Source: Caulochytrium protostelioides (lineage: Eukaryota; Chytridiomycota; Caulochytriomycetes; Caulochytriales; Caulochytriaceae). Taken from it: 21,536 nt of DNA. Position numbers and translations under genes: made by a program. The stretch is from assembly GCA_003615045.1 (NCBI GenBank), contig ML014365.1, positions 1-21,536 on the forward strand. Reading direction: 5' to 3'. The notes beneath the pieces were generated by a model. It searched no databases. It was not told the DNA's origin and saw only the letters and a list, made by a program, of their open reading frames with translations. Of the stretch, positions 7,616 through 17,561 are shown piece after piece; positions within the stretch are counted from its first letter, which is position 1; each line of letters begins with the position of its first letter.

Positions 7616-10570
7616 TTACAGCTGCATCTCTTTCACAAGCCGGTTCAGCACGAACTTGTGGCGGAAGAACAGGCCGGCTTGGCGACGGATCTCGATGAGC
7701 ACGTGGCTTTCGGCGGCCGTCGGCGCGGCGGGGTCTGCCGTGGTCATGAGCGTCGCGCCGTCCACGGCCGGCAGCCTCGCCGCACGGTCCGTCGCGATGG
7801 CGTCCGCCGAGGGCGACGCCGACAGCGCCGTGCCCCCGCCCATTGCGGCGGCAGCGACGGCCGCGGTGGTCGATGCTGCGACGGTCTCGCCTGCGACCCG
7901 CGCGACCACCGTCGAGATGGCAATCTCGAACCGGTGGTTGGTCTCGCCTTGCCGGCAGTCGAAGACGCAGCGCTCAGCCCCACCGGGTCCGCGAATGGCG
8001 GTCGTGAACCCCTTCTTGTCGAGGACGCGCTTGACTTCGCGCAGCACCTCGACAAAGGGCCGGGACGACTGGACCTTCATGACGTTCCACGCGTTCTTGA
8101 GGACGGCGGGCGGGCGGGCGCCGGCAGCGGCGCCGGCGGCGTCGCCGCCGACCACCGAGCCGCCGCGCGAGCCGCCACACGCCAGCGCGCTCATGCCCGG
8201 CATGAGGCTCGGCGCCTTCGACCACAGCGACCGCCGCGCAAAGAGACTGTTCGACAGCGACGCGTTCGACGGCGCCGACCAAACGCAGCTCGTGTCGAAC
8301 GGCACCGTGCTGCCGGATGTCTGGTGGGGCAGCATCGACGGGTGCGGCAGCTCGCCGCCGTCGGCGTCGCGCGGCACGGCGGGGCTCCCGGGGCCCGCGG
8401 CCAGCACGGACGTCGCCGTGGTCGCGTCATTCGGATCAGCGAGGTCCGCGAGGTCCGGGCCGTCGATCGCTGGACGCGACAGCACGCCGTGGCTCACGTG
8501 GCAGGCGGGCCGCGTCGGGGCGGGGTCCAGGGCGACGGCGTCCAGCGCGATGTCGGAGGCCATCGATCCGTCGCGCGTGGCATCCGAGGGCATGGCGCGA
8601 CTGCCCTCGTCGTGCCTGTCGCGACCGGCGTCGTGCGCCGTGTGGCGCGTCGGAGCGTAGCTCGCACGCCGCGCGGCATCGACGACATGCAGAATCGCTG
8701 GCGCACACGCATCGTGCGGCTCCCAGGCAGCGTGAGCCGTTGCGGCTGCTGCGGCGCCTGCGCCGCGGGCGACCGAGGGAGGGTCGCGACCGGCCGAGGG
8801 GTACTCGCGGCCGTGGAGGAGTTCAGCCGGGCTCATGGGGTCCGGCGTTCGCATCCGCGACGTCTCGGCGCCGTCCGACGACGCGCTGTCGCCGGGGCCA
8901 TAGCGCCGCGCCATACTGATCTCGGAGCGGGTCATCAGCAGCCCCGTGGGGGCGGCATGCTGCAAGTCCTCAATGGTTTCGGCGGCCGCGGCGGCCGCCT
9001 GCGGCGTCGCGGGGCTCGCGGCCGCGTGGGGCATGGCCGACGGCCGACGACTCTTGCGCTTAAATAGGGAAACATCGAGTTCGACGACGTCGGCGTCGTT
9101 GGCAGCGTGGGCGGCGCTGGGATGTGGCATGATTACGGGGCTAAGCGCGGACGTTGGTGGTGTGGTGGGTGTGGTGGGCGCGGCGCGGCCCGACGCGAGG
9201 GGTTCAGCATGGTCGGCGGGCTCGGCAGGCTCGGCCGAGTGACGGCGTCCCCCGGCGGCTTCTGCGGGGTTCAGCGGCCGCGGCACGGGCAGCATCAGGG
9301 CGCGCTGGGCGGCTTCCCGGGACTGCCGGGCGGCATCGACCAGAAAATAGAGCGACGTGACGGGATGGAGTCCCGTCTGCGGATCGCGGAGGAGGCGGGT
9401 GGTCTCGGCCTTGGGGATGCCGTAAGAGATGAGTTCCTCGAGCGAGGCGACGTGCGGCTCGGGGACGCAGGCGGGCCGGGGCGCCATGTGCGGGACCGGC
9501 GGGCCGTCGTAGCCCTCGCTGAGCCACGGATGGGCCAGAACCTGCGGCATGGTGATGCGCTCGCGCGGCTGGACGGTGAGGAAACGGCGGATCAGGTCGG
9601 CGGCGCCCGGGGAGACGTGCGCCGGCGTCGTGTACTGGCCCTTGCTGATGCAGTTGTACAGATCGCCCATGACCGGCGCATCGAAGGGCAGGTGCCCGCA
9701 GAGCATCGCGAAGAGGATCACGCCCATCGACCAGAGATCGACCTCAGGCCCCGTGTAGCAGACGCCGCGGATCATCTCGGGCGCCGCGTAGAAGGGCGAC
9801 CCGCAGAAGGTGTCCAGGACGCGCTCGCGGTGGAAGGTGTTGCCGAAGCCGAAGTCGATGATCTTGACGTTCAGGTCGTCGTCCAACAGCACGTTCTCGG
9901 GCTTGAGGTCGCGGTGGATGACGGAGTTGCGGTGGCAGTAGTCGATGGCGCTCACGATCTGGCGGAACATGCGCCGCGCCTCGGGTTCCGGGATGCGGCC
10001 GCACTGCACAATGTAATCGAAGAGCTCGCCGCGGCTCGCATACGCCATCACCATGTGGATGCGCGCCGCGTCCTCGAGAACCGTATGCACGCGCACGATG
10101 TGGGGGTGTTGCAGGATCTTCATCAGCCGCACTTCGCGCTGCACCGAGTTGCGCTGCTTCGGCGTCACAATGTTGGCTTTGTCAATGATCTTGATGGCGA
10201 CCAGGTCGTGCGTCTGCTGGTGCTGGCCGAGACGGACCTTGCCGAATGTGCCTTGGCCGAGCGATTTGCGCATCGTGTAGTCGCTGATGCGCGATGCGCG
10301 CAGCGTCGCCTCGGCCACGGCGGCCGCGATCGCCGCGGCCGTCGGCGTCGGCGCCGCGGCGGGTGGTGCGGGCGCGGCGCCGTCGGCCGCCGGCGAGACG
10401 GGCGTGAGCGGCGCCGCGGGCGCATCCGGGCCGAGCGAGGCCTGGAACAGGGTCTTCGACGAGTCAAACTGCGTCGTGAGCGCGATCGGCGTGGACGTCT
10501 TGGGCACCGAGCGCGGCGCTGGCGGCGCTGCCGCGGCGGCGGCCGTCGGCGGCATCATGACGTCGGCCAT
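7616..10570 (-). CDS. KIN1: Kin1/MARK-like serine/threonine kinase with KA1 domain
   Basis: A 984-residue protein kinase of the CAMK Kin1/Par-1/MARK group, which acts in cell polarity, exocytosis and cell-wall or stress signalling. Residues about 98-352 form the kinase domain: glycine loop GQGTFGKV, VAIK lysine 127, HRDLKPEN with catalytic Asp 220, and DFG (IIDFGFGNTF) at 239-241. The activation loop is DTFCGSPFYAAPE, with Thr 254 as the expected Lkb1-family phosphorylation site. IDFGFxNTFH and DGPPVPHMAPRP are characteristic of fungal Kin1. A UBA-like helical segment follows (about 373-415). Residues about 420-830 are low-complexity linker. The end is a KA1 membrane-binding domain (about 830-984, ending KFVLNRLVKEMQL), split by a roughly 60-residue Ala-rich insert. 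The start is the ATG at 10570; an in-frame GTG three codons upstream is not a eukaryotic start. No intron is needed. Confidence 0.93.
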   Translation of the reverse strand: MADVMMPPTAAAAAAPPAPRSVPKTSTPIALTTQFDSSKTLFQASLGPDAPAAPLTPVSPAADGAAPAPPAAAPTPTAAAIAAAVAEATLRASRISDYTMRKSLGQGTFGKVRLGQHQQTHDLVAIKIIDKANIVTPKQRNSVQREVRLMKILQHPHIVRVHTVLEDAARIHMVMAYASRGELFDYIVQCGRIPEPEARRMFRQIVSAIDYCHRNSVIHRDLKPENVLLDDDLNVKIIDFGFGNTFHRERVLDTFCGSPFYAAPEMIRGVCYTGPEVDLWSMGVILFAMLCGHLPFDAPVMGDLYNCISKGQYTTPAHVSPGAADLIRRFLTVQPRERITMPQVLAHPWLSEGYDGPPVPHMAPRPACVPEPHVASLEELISYGIPKAETTRLLRDPQTGLHPVTSLYFLVDAARQSREAAQRALMLPVPRPLNPAEAAGGRRHSAEPAEPADHAEPLASGRAAPTTPTTPPTSALSPVIMPHPSAAHAANDADVVELDVSLFKRKSRRPSAMPHAAASPATPQAAAAAAETIEDLQHAAPTGLLMTRSEISMARRYGPGDSASSDGAETSRMRTPDPMSPAELLHGREYPSAGRDPPSVARGAGAAAAATAHAAWEPHDACAPAILHVVDAARRASYAPTRHTAHDAGRDRHDEGSRAMPSDATRDGSMASDIALDAVALDPAPTRPACHVSHGVLSRPAIDGPDLADLADPNDATTATSVLAAGPGSPAVPRDADGGELPHPSMLPHQTSGSTVPFDTSCVWSAPSNASLSNSLFARRSLWSKAPSLMPGMSALACGGSRGGSVVGGDAAGAAAGARPPAVLKNAWNVMKVQSSRPFVEVLREVKRVLDKKGFTTAIRGPGGAERCVFDCRQGETNHRFEIAISTVVARVAGETVAASTTAAVAAAAMGGGTALSASPSADAIATDRAARLPAVDGATLMTTADPAAPTAAESHVLIEIRRQAGLFFRHKFVLNRLVKEMQL

Positions 10571-12331
10571 CGCGGGCACTCGGACGCGGGGCGGGTTGGT
10601 CGCGGGAGCCGGTCAACGGCGGTCCACGCCCAGCGAGCAGCCGGTCTCGACGGACCGGATGGCGACGGGTCAGACGGCGATGGCTCCGAGAGCGACGGAC
10701 ACGCGGCGCTGGGCGTTGATGAGACAGGGACGCCGGGCCAGAGCGGTCATGCAGACAGAGCGACGGGAGGGGAGACGTGCGGCTGTGCGATTTGTCTCGA
10801 GGTATGGCACGATGCCGACTAGATGAACCAAACGAGGGAAGCCATCGAGCCATCATCCAGCGATCGCGATCACGCCGTAGCGGGCCACGTGCATTAAGGC
10901 GTGATGCGCTTTCTCGAGCGGACGGCCGACAGGTGGCGGTCATCGCCTGAGGGCCGGTTGCTGGACTTCCCAGGGGAGGCCTCGTCATCTAGGGAGTCAC
11001 CGGGGCGACCGATCCTCTCCCATCAACCATGCGTGCTCGCCGAAGGGCATGATGGCAGGGCGTGTGGCGACTGGACGTCCGTCTCGGGTCGATCGCTTCG
11101 CAGAACCATGTCCATCGTGCCTCGAGCGCACCGCTGCCGGACCTGCAAAAAGCGGTGAAGATCTTGAGGCAGCAAGATCGATGCCCACGCGGCGGCGCGT
11201 GTCCGAGGCGATCCGCGGTGTGGGGCCCGCTGTGAAACTCCGCTCAGACGCCCGTCGCCCTGCTGCGGATCGGCTCGAGCGGCGCGGCGCGTCCCGGCCA
11301 CGTCCCCGCGCGTCCCGGCGGGTCCCCAGGCAAGGGGTGCGGTCCTGGGCCCGAGCCCCGGCCAGATGCCGCTCCAGGGACTCGTGCAGCCGCATGAGCG
11401 ACAGGCGCGCCTGTGGTGGTGGTGGTGGTGGTGTGGTCTCGACGCGCGCGACGCGCCCATGGCCCGTGGCGCCGCCCGACGGGTCCATCGCGGTGGCCGC
11501 GGCCCGAGCCCGACGAGCCCGACGAGCCCGACGAGCGAGCCGCCGTGCGCCGTGCGCCGTGCGCCGTGGAGCCCCGACCCGTGGCCGCGCGCTGGGCCGA
11601 GAGCACGCGAACTCCGCTCTTCCGGTCGCGGCCGTCCGACGGCAAGGATCGGCGACGCGCGCGCGCGCGGCGGATCGCCGTCGGCGGGCCGCGCCGCGCG
11701 CGGGCCACGCGCCCAGCAATCGCCGCCGTGGCGGCCGCGCTTTCCCCTTCTCTGTCCCCGCTCGCTGCCGGGGGACCTGCCGACGGCCACCGCGGCGACG
11801 ACAACGACAACGACCGCGGCGACGACAACGGCGTCGTTGCCCATGATTCAACTCCGCGGAAGACCCGCGCACGCCCGCATCGCCAGGTGCCGCATGATCA
11901 GCGTCACACGACCAGCGACGCGCCTCACCGCGCAGGTCGTCATGCCTACCACCACCACCACCACCACCACCACAGCAACCACAACAACCACCACAACAAC
12001 CACCACCACAACAACAACAACGTCGGGAGGCCCGGATCCTCGGATCACCACGAGAGCGATCTTCATGTGCGCCGTCATCACGCGACGTCCGCGAAGGCTC
12101 CTGTCTCTCCTCACGCCTGAGGCTCTGCGGTCTCCCTAGAACATGCGGAGGCGGTCATGGACCCCCCCCTCCACGGGCCCTGATGCGCAGGCGTGTCACG
12201 ACATCAGATCTATGGGAATACCAGAGCAGCCGGTGAGCTTCCTTGAGGAAATACAAAACCGCGCCTTTCGAGTTTGTCTGGATCGGCGGTGGCACGATGG
12301 AAAAAAAAAAGTGGCTGGACCGGGTCGAGGT
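10571..12331. other. Intergenic region between kinase promoter and GCN5 3' end
   Basis: 1.76 kb holding the kinase promoter and leader (right of 10570) and the GCN5 3' flank (left of 12332). Long open frames cross it on both strands, but all are Arg/Pro/Ala-rich shadows of GC-rich DNA without domains. Simple repeats include (GGT)n around 11413-11432, three CCCGACGAG units around 11508-11534, GTGCGCC repeats around 11544-11565, a duplicated CCGCGGCGACGACAACG unit (about 11788-11830), a CCA/CAA tract (11944-12021) and an A11 run at 12300-12310. On the minus strand that run is a T-run about 20 bases after the GCN5 stop, possibly part of its 3' end signal. Confidence 0.45.
11944..12021. repeat. 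CCA/CAA trinucleotide tract
   Basis: About 25 trinucleotides of ACC and AAC with few interruptions. Read on the plus strand in one frame it would give a His/Asn-rich run, inside an open frame 11413-12120 with no other recognisable feature. I treat it as simple sequence between the kinase promoter and the GCN5 3' flank, not as a gene. Confidence 0.85.
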
Positions 12332-14062
12332 TTAGGCAAAACCGCTTTCGGCCCGGGCCGACTTGAGGCGTTCCTTGAACCATTTCTCGAGCCGATTCGC
12401 GCACTTCACATAGGGCGTGCCGTCCTCGTTGTAGGTGCGGCAGTTATCGAAAATGAGCTGTGCGGCAGCCACAAACGCATCGATCGTCGGGTAGAGGTCG
12501 GCCTCGACGTTCTCTTCGAGGTTGCGCACCGACATGGGCTCCTTGATGATGTCGTAGTAGTCCGCCACGCCCGAGACCGGCTCGACAAACGGCCACACGT
12601 CCTTGTTTTCCCGCATCTCCTGCAGCATCTTGCGGAAGAACATGTAGTGCGGATTGCGCGGCTTGGGCAGCTCCGACATCGGGCTCTCGCCCATCGTGGG
12701 CACCCACCCGGCCTCGGCCAGGCCCGGGATCGCGGCCGGATCGACCGATTTGCAGTTGGGATCCTTGAAGGCCGCAAGACCCGGAAAGACGGTCGGCGGG
12801 TTGAGTCGCCCGCTGATATCCTGGAAGACGGAGCGGCGCTGGGACATGATAATGTTCTTGGCTTCCAGGTAGCGGACGCGGGGCAGAATCGAGCACTGCA
12901 TGATCGTGCCGCCCTCGTAGTCTTTGATGTAGCCCATCCAGACCGACTTGGCGAGCGTGATGTCGGTCGTGAACCCTTGTTTCTTGAAGTAACCGATGGC
13001 GTAGTTGTCGGCATACGTGAGGAAGTAGCGCGCGTCGTTCGTGGTCGTCACATAGTCCTTCACATGCGACATGAGCCGCGAGCCGTAGCCCTGGACTTGT
13101 TCGGTCGACGCGATGGCGCAAAAGACGATTTCGGCAAAGTGGCGGTCTTCGAACAAGCGGTACGTGATGCCGCCGAGCACCTTCAGCGGATACCGGATGA
13201 CGGCCATGGACACGTGCGTCTTGTCGTAGACGAGCCGCGTGATATACTCTTTCGGCATCTTGGGGAGCTGCTTCATGAAGATGTTCTTGAGCCCGGTCAG
13301 GATCACCATGGAGTGGTCGGTGCCGTCGTTGCGCACGACCTGGAAGCGGACGAGCCCCTTGCTTTCCTCCTGGATGGCGTGCGTGTCCTTTCGCTGCAGA
13401 ATGTCGAGGCCGGCATCGACGTTGGGCTCGGTCCCGCCGGCGGGGGTGGACGTCACGGCGTCGCCGTCGCCGCCGCTCGCCGCCGTGGCCGCCGCCGCCG
13501 CCGCCGCGTCGCCGGTCCCGGGCGCAGGGGGCGCTGGTGGCGAGGCCGCCGCGCTCGACGGGCGCGGCGCCGGCGCCGGCACCGGCTTGCGGTCGGAGCG
13601 GGTGTCCGTGGTGGGCGGGACCTCGTCCGGGGTGGGCGGCGCGTCGGGCGGGTTGGCGCGCGCCGTGAGCGCCGCGACGGCGGGCGTGGGCAGCGGCACG
13701 GGCAGGACGGCGGGCGGCGGCGGCGGCGGCGGTCGCGGCGCGGTCGCGGTCGCGGTCGCGGCGGCGGAAGATGGGTCGGCGGGCGTGCCGGCGTCGGCGT
13801 GGTGGCGCCGCCGTGGCGGCGGCGGCGACGCGGGCGCGGGCGAGAGGGACGGCGACCGGGAGCCGTCGCGGGCCGCGGACCAGGCGGTGGTCGGCGAGTG
13901 CGCGAGACCGCGGTCCCGTTTGCGTTTGCCGGAGGCGGCGGGCCGATCGGGCGCGGGCGGCGCGGCGGCGGGCGGCGCGGCGACCGCTGAAGCGGCGGTG
14001 GCCGGTGCGGGGACGGCCGCGGGCGCGTCCGCCGGCTCGGCCTTGATCACCGGGCCCGCCAT
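12332..14062 (-). CDS. GCN5: GCN5 histone acetyltransferase with bromodomain
   Basis: A 576-residue histone lysine acetyltransferase of the Gcn5 family, the catalytic subunit of SAGA/ADA-type coactivator complexes, which acetylates histone H3 N-terminal lysines in the nucleus. Residues 1 to about 215 are Ala/Pro-rich with a basic KRKRDR patch that could be a nuclear signal. The GNAT domain spans about 236-393. It includes VLTGLKNIF, the FAEIVFCAI strand with the catalytic Glu at about 311, the acetyl-CoA loop QVQGYGSRL (about 323-331) and YFLTYADNYAIGYFKKQGF, all near-identical to yeast Gcn5. A conserved linker (IPGLAEAGW) follows, then a bromodomain (about 470-570) with the WPF shelf, DYYDIIKEPM and the acetyl-lysine-binding Asn 545 (NCRTYN). 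The PCAF-type N-terminal domain of animal Gcn5 is absent, as in fungi. The start is the ATG at 14062. The protein is full length and intronless. Confidence 0.97.
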   Translation of the reverse strand: MAGPVIKAEPADAPAAVPAPATAASAVAAPPAAAPPAPDRPAASGKRKRDRGLAHSPTTAWSAARDGSRSPSLSPAPASPPPPRRRHHADAGTPADPSSAAATATATAPRPPPPPPPAVLPVPLPTPAVAALTARANPPDAPPTPDEVPPTTDTRSDRKPVPAPAPRPSSAAASPPAPPAPGTGDAAAAAAATAASGGDGDAVTSTPAGGTEPNVDAGLDILQRKDTHAIQEESKGLVRFQVVRNDGTDHSMVILTGLKNIFMKQLPKMPKEYITRLVYDKTHVSMAVIRYPLKVLGGITYRLFEDRHFAEIVFCAIASTEQVQGYGSRLMSHVKDYVTTTNDARYFLTYADNYAIGYFKKQGFTTDITLAKSVWMGYIKDYEGGTIMQCSILPRVRYLEAKNIIMSQRRSVFQDISGRLNPPTVFPGLAAFKDPNCKSVDPAAIPGLAEAGWVPTMGESPMSELPKPRNPHYMFFRKMLQEMRENKDVWPFVEPVSGVADYYDIIKEPMSVRNLEENVEADLYPTIDAFVAAAQLIFDNCRTYNEDGTPYVKCANRLEKWFKERLKSARAESGFA

Positions 14063-15308
14063 GGCGGTGCGCCGCGCGCACACACAGCGAGGGTGCGGCC
14101 CGCGGGAGAGTCACGCGCGTCGCCCCGCCGAACGCCCTGCCGCGGATGGCGGTCGCGGGAGGCCGCAGGCGCCGGGGCCGATCGGGAGGAGCCGCCGGCC
14201 GCCTCCGTGGTGGCCGCGGTCGCGACGGCCGCGTACCGGCGCGACACCGTCCGTGCGGACCGTCCGTCGCGCGCGTCGGCGTTGGCGTTGGCGTTGGCGA
14301 TGGCGGATGCGGCACTGGGGATGCGGTCTGCGGATGGGGCTTGCTTGCGCGGCAGCCACGCGTGTCAGCGGGTGGCGCAGGTCGCGAGCAGGCAGCGAGC
14401 GGGCCGCGGGAGACAACAGCCGACAACGACGGGAATGCACGTGCTGTGGTGCTTGACAATGATGATGGGACACGTCGATGGCGTTTCAGCAGGCCGACGT
14501 GCGATGCGACGGTCGGTCGCACGAGCAACCCGATAGCGGAGGGCGGCGTGCGCGCGGCCGCGCGGAGGGAAGGGGTGGAAACGGGCGGAGTATCGAGAGA
14601 AGGGTCAGCGCGTCGGTAGCGTTGAGCAAGACGTGGCGAGGCAGAACGCGTGGCGTTTGGGGGGATGCGATAGCGAGAGCCCGCCGTGATCAGCCGTGAT
14701 CCAGCGTCGATCGCGTGCAGACAAAGCGGAGGTCGCGGCGTGGTCCACCGACCCCCCGCGGTCCGATGGACGGATGGCCGGCCCGTGCTGGCGCGGACGA
14801 TGCGCGGCACCAAGTCAGCGCTGCGCGGGCGCTCGTGCGGCGTGGTATGCGGCGGTTGCGCCCATTTGTCAATGCCGTCCACGTGTGATGGCGCCGTGGA
14901 CAGGGGTCGTCCGCGGCGTTCAAGCGCCGTCGACCCATCCCGCCGCCTGCAGCAACGCCACACTTCGCGCCAGAGCGCGCTCGTCCACCCGCCTCATGGG
15001 GCTTGGCTAAGGGGGATGTCGGGGTGCCGCGGCGGCGCACGCTGGCCCCGGCAAGCATGCGGCTCGTGTCGCGGTAATAAGTGAGACAGCCACGGCGCAG
15101 GTCCGAGACGATCACCGCAACGCATCACGCTCCTCGGGCGATGAACGACCTGGTGATGGCGAGCGAGCGAGCGAGCGAACGACAGATCTCGGCGCCATCC
15201 CCGTGCCGCGTTCGTGCCGATCCTGGGTTTCGCGTGCATGCACCCTGCCTCGCGGCCCTGCTCCTCCGGCATTTGAACGCCGACAGCGCGTCTGCTTCCC
15301 GCCCCACG
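14063..15308. other. Divergent promoter region GCN5 / SDHAF3
   Basis: 1.25 kb between two divergently transcribed starts. No third gene is supported: long open frames here are Arg/Ala-rich, lack domains and overlap each other. Features seen are a GGCGTT/TGGCGT hexamer run (14278-14300), CACGTG sites at 14438-14443 and 14880-14885, and a GAGC tetranucleotide run (about 15157-15178). In-frame ATGs upstream of the SDHAF3 start (15141, 15156) fall in this region. Confidence 0.45.
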
Positions 15309-15926
15309 ATGCACCCGACGCTCGAGCTGTACCGGCAGATCCGGCGGTGCCACCGGATGCTGAGCCCGGAGATGAGCTACATCGGCAACAACTACGTCCG
15401 CGACGAGTTCCGGCGGCACCGCAACGCCGATCCCACGTTCGTGCGCCTGTTTGTGGCGCAGTGGCAGGCCTATCTCGAGCAGCTGCGCGCGCAGCTCATT
15501 CCGCAGCTCCAGCAGTCCACGGCAGCGGCCCTCGACGCCGCCGCCGTCGCCGCCGACGCCAGCGCCACGAGCGCCTCGCCGGCCACGGCTGGCCGATCCG
15601 CGGCGCCCCGCCGACCCCAGGTCGGCGTCAAGCTCAGCGAGGAGATGATGAACGCGCTGAATGCACAGCAGCTGGGTAAGTTGGTCACGGGTGGTCGCGC
15701 TGATCGTCGCACCGCACCGCAACGCGACGCGACGCGACGCGAGACGGTCGCCGTCATGGCAGGATCCTGGCGACTCCCGCTCACATGGACTCACCGCTCG
15801 GTTGGATGTGATCTGAATGCGATCGGCCGCATGGCCTTCGGCGCAATCCCGTCGTTGGCCCGGATGGCTGGCCATGCAGGCCAGCTCTATGCGCTGCGGC
15901 GCAGTATCCGCGGCGAAAAGGATTAG
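15309..15926 (+). CDS. SDHAF3: SDHAF3/ACN9 succinate dehydrogenase assembly factor (one intron)
   Basis: A LYR-motif mitochondrial matrix protein of the ACN9/SDHAF3 (yeast Sdh7) family, which helps insert and protect the iron-sulfur subunit of complex II. The start MHPTLELYRQIRR carries the LYR motif. It is followed by the family signature LSPEMSYIGNNYVRDEFRRH and by FVAQWQAYLEQL. An Ala-rich spacer (about residues 75-100) precedes the C-terminal block LSEEMMNALNAQQLG. A GTAAGT donor follows at 15676. Splicing to the CAG at 15877-15879 gives QQLGQLYALRRSIRGEKD, the expected family ending, for a 137-residue protein. The 204-nt intron has no in-frame stop and is divisible by three. In-frame ATGs at 15141 and 15156 would add an Arg/Ala/Ser-rich N-terminus that could be a mitochondrial presequence, so the start is less sure than the identity. 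Confidence 0.9.
   Translation: MHPTLELYRQIRRCHRMLSPEMSYIGNNYVRDEFRRHRNADPTFVRLFVAQWQAYLEQLRAQLIPQLQQSTAAALDAAAVAADASATSASPATAGRSAAPRRPQVGVKLSEEMMNALNAQQLGKLVTGGRADRRTAPQRDATRRETVAVMAGSWRLPLTWTHRSVGCDLNAIGRMAFGAIPSLARMAGHAGQLYALRRSIRGEKD
15676..15879 (+). other. Spliceosomal intron in SDHAF3
   Basis: Donor GTAAGT at 15676-15681, acceptor GCCATGCAG ending at 15879, length 204 nt, phase 1. Exon joining restores Gly (G + GC) and the conserved QQxGQLY motif. Reading through the intron would insert 68 codons without a stop, so the unspliced frame stays open. Branch-point candidates such as the CTGAATG near 15813 are weak. Confidence 0.85.
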
Positions 15927-15984
15927 CCGCGAATGGTCTCTGCCACCTCCCCCGGAGATGCGATGATCGTCGTTTTCAATCATA

Positions 15985-15990
15985 TTTATT
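15985..15990 (-). terminator. Polyadenylation signal AATAAA for the RING-CH gene
   Basis: On the minus strand AATAAATATG lies about 71 bases after the stop codon of the RING-CH gene (16061). It falls in a short AT-rich island inside the 134-bp convergent spacer shared with SDHAF3. It is a perfect canonical hexamer at a plausible distance. Confidence 0.6.
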
Positions 15991-16060
15991 CATCGGTTTG
16001 CATGCGTGACGCGGAAAAGCGGCCTCGGCTAGGGTGCCGAGAAGCCGGCAGTCATGCGGC

Positions 16061-17520
16061 TTAGAAGATGACCCGCGAACGGTCCATCTCGCTGTCAAGA
16101 CCCCCATCCGTGCCATGTGGCGAGTCGCCGCTCTCATCCGCCGCGCTCTCCTGTGTGATCTCGGCCGCCGCCGCGGTGGCCTGCGCGCGGCTTTGCTCGT
16201 CAAGCCGCTCCTGGCGCAGCAGGGCCTGGCAGTGGAGCGCGCGTTCATGGGCGACAATGATATCGTGCGGGATGGGCACGACGTGCTTCTCCGTGCGGCC
16301 GCAGCAGAACGGCCAGACCATCGCCCACGTGACGGCGTTGATGCCGTGGCAGACGATGAGGACCACGAGACTGAAGGTCGTGATCGACATGTCCCACCAG
16401 TACGCGGTCCCGAACACGCCGGGCACCTCGCTCGGGTCCAGCGGGGGCCGCCTGGCGCCGTCGTCGGGTTCGTCGTCGGGCCAGGGGCGGCCAAGCTCGT
16501 CGCCCGAGACAAACAGCGCGCCGCAGCACACCGTCAGAATCAAAATACAGCACGTCATACTGAGCATCGCGGTCCGCAGGAACGGGTCGCGCCACAGGAT
16601 GCGCAGCGGCGAGATCGGCGTCTGCTGCACGTGGTACGGGTACTGGCAGCGCGTGCACCGGAAGGGCGGCGTCTCCTTGGGCGTCGCGGCCATCCGGATG
16701 ATGCTGTGGCGCAACGCGGGCCGCGTCATCATCGGGTTCGTGTGCGTCTGGGGCGGCGAGTGCGGCAACGGTGGTGGCGGCAGTGACGGTGACGGCGGCG
16801 GCCCGGCCTCGCTCGTGTCCGCCGACGCAGGCCTCATGGGGTCTGCTTCGTCCTCCTCTTGCGCCTGCTGGTGCTGGTGCTGCGGCTGCGGCTGCTCCGG
16901 CGCGACGACGGCGAGTGGCAGGACAAAGCTGACGCGCCGACGTTGCCGCTGCCGTTGGCGCCCCGCGTCGGACGAGCGCGGCGCTGTCGCCGTCAGGGAG
17001 GCGGACCGTTGCGGCAGCCTGACGGCGCTGTGGCCATCACCCTCGCTGTCGTTGTGGCGCAAGAGAGCTGTCGTCTCGTCCGCCGCGTCGTCGTCGTCGT
17101 CGTCGTCGTCGTCATTGCCATCATCATCATCAGCATAGCGGTGCCGGCGGCGGCCGCCAGCGGCGCTGTCGGAGGCCGCCCGGCGCGGCGGGGAGCCCCA
17201 GAGCGCCGGCGGGCCGAGGGCGGACGGCGAGGGCAGGGCGCCGTGGAGCGGAGACGGGGAGCCCGGGGAGGGCAGGTCGGGCGAGACGTGGGACGCGAGG
17301 AAGGCGGCCGCATGCCGCTGGACCCATCGCCACCAGGCTCCGGCGCCGTCGCCCGGGCCGCGCGTTGCGACGCCGGCGGGCTCGGGCGACCGCGTCCGGA
17401 ACGGTGACAGCGTGCCTTCTTCCAGGGCCCACGGGTCCGCTGGCGGTGTCCGACGGGGGCTCACGGCTGCTGCGGCGGTGGCGTTTGGCTCGTCCTCGCC
17501 ATAGTACGCGTCGTCGTCGC

Positions 17521-17561
<41 letters not shown>

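Noticed and set aside
10571-10579. Three-codon extension of the kinase to a GTG at 10579
   Set aside because: Nuclear eukaryotic genes rarely start at GTG, and an ATG lies three codons downstream at 10570. The same reasoning set the GCN5 start at 14062 rather than at a GTG at 14083.
8946-10826. Very long plus-strand frames opposite the kinase gene
   Set aside because: These are antisense shadows of the well-supported Kin1-like coding sequence, with reverse-complement codon patterns and no domain.
11023-12139. Several long open frames on both strands between the kinase and GCN5 genes
   Set aside because: They are composed of Arg, Ala and Pro runs, overlap each other and the CCA/CAA tract, and show no domain or conserved block. 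They are expected by chance in stop-poor GC-rich DNA.
12143-13990. 615-codon plus-strand frame opposite GCN5
   Set aside because: Antisense shadow of GCN5, whose minus-strand frame is nearly identical to the known enzyme family.
14994-15983. 329-codon minus-strand frame opposite SDHAF3
   Set aside because: Overlaps the recognised SDHAF3 exons on the other strand and shows no family resemblance.
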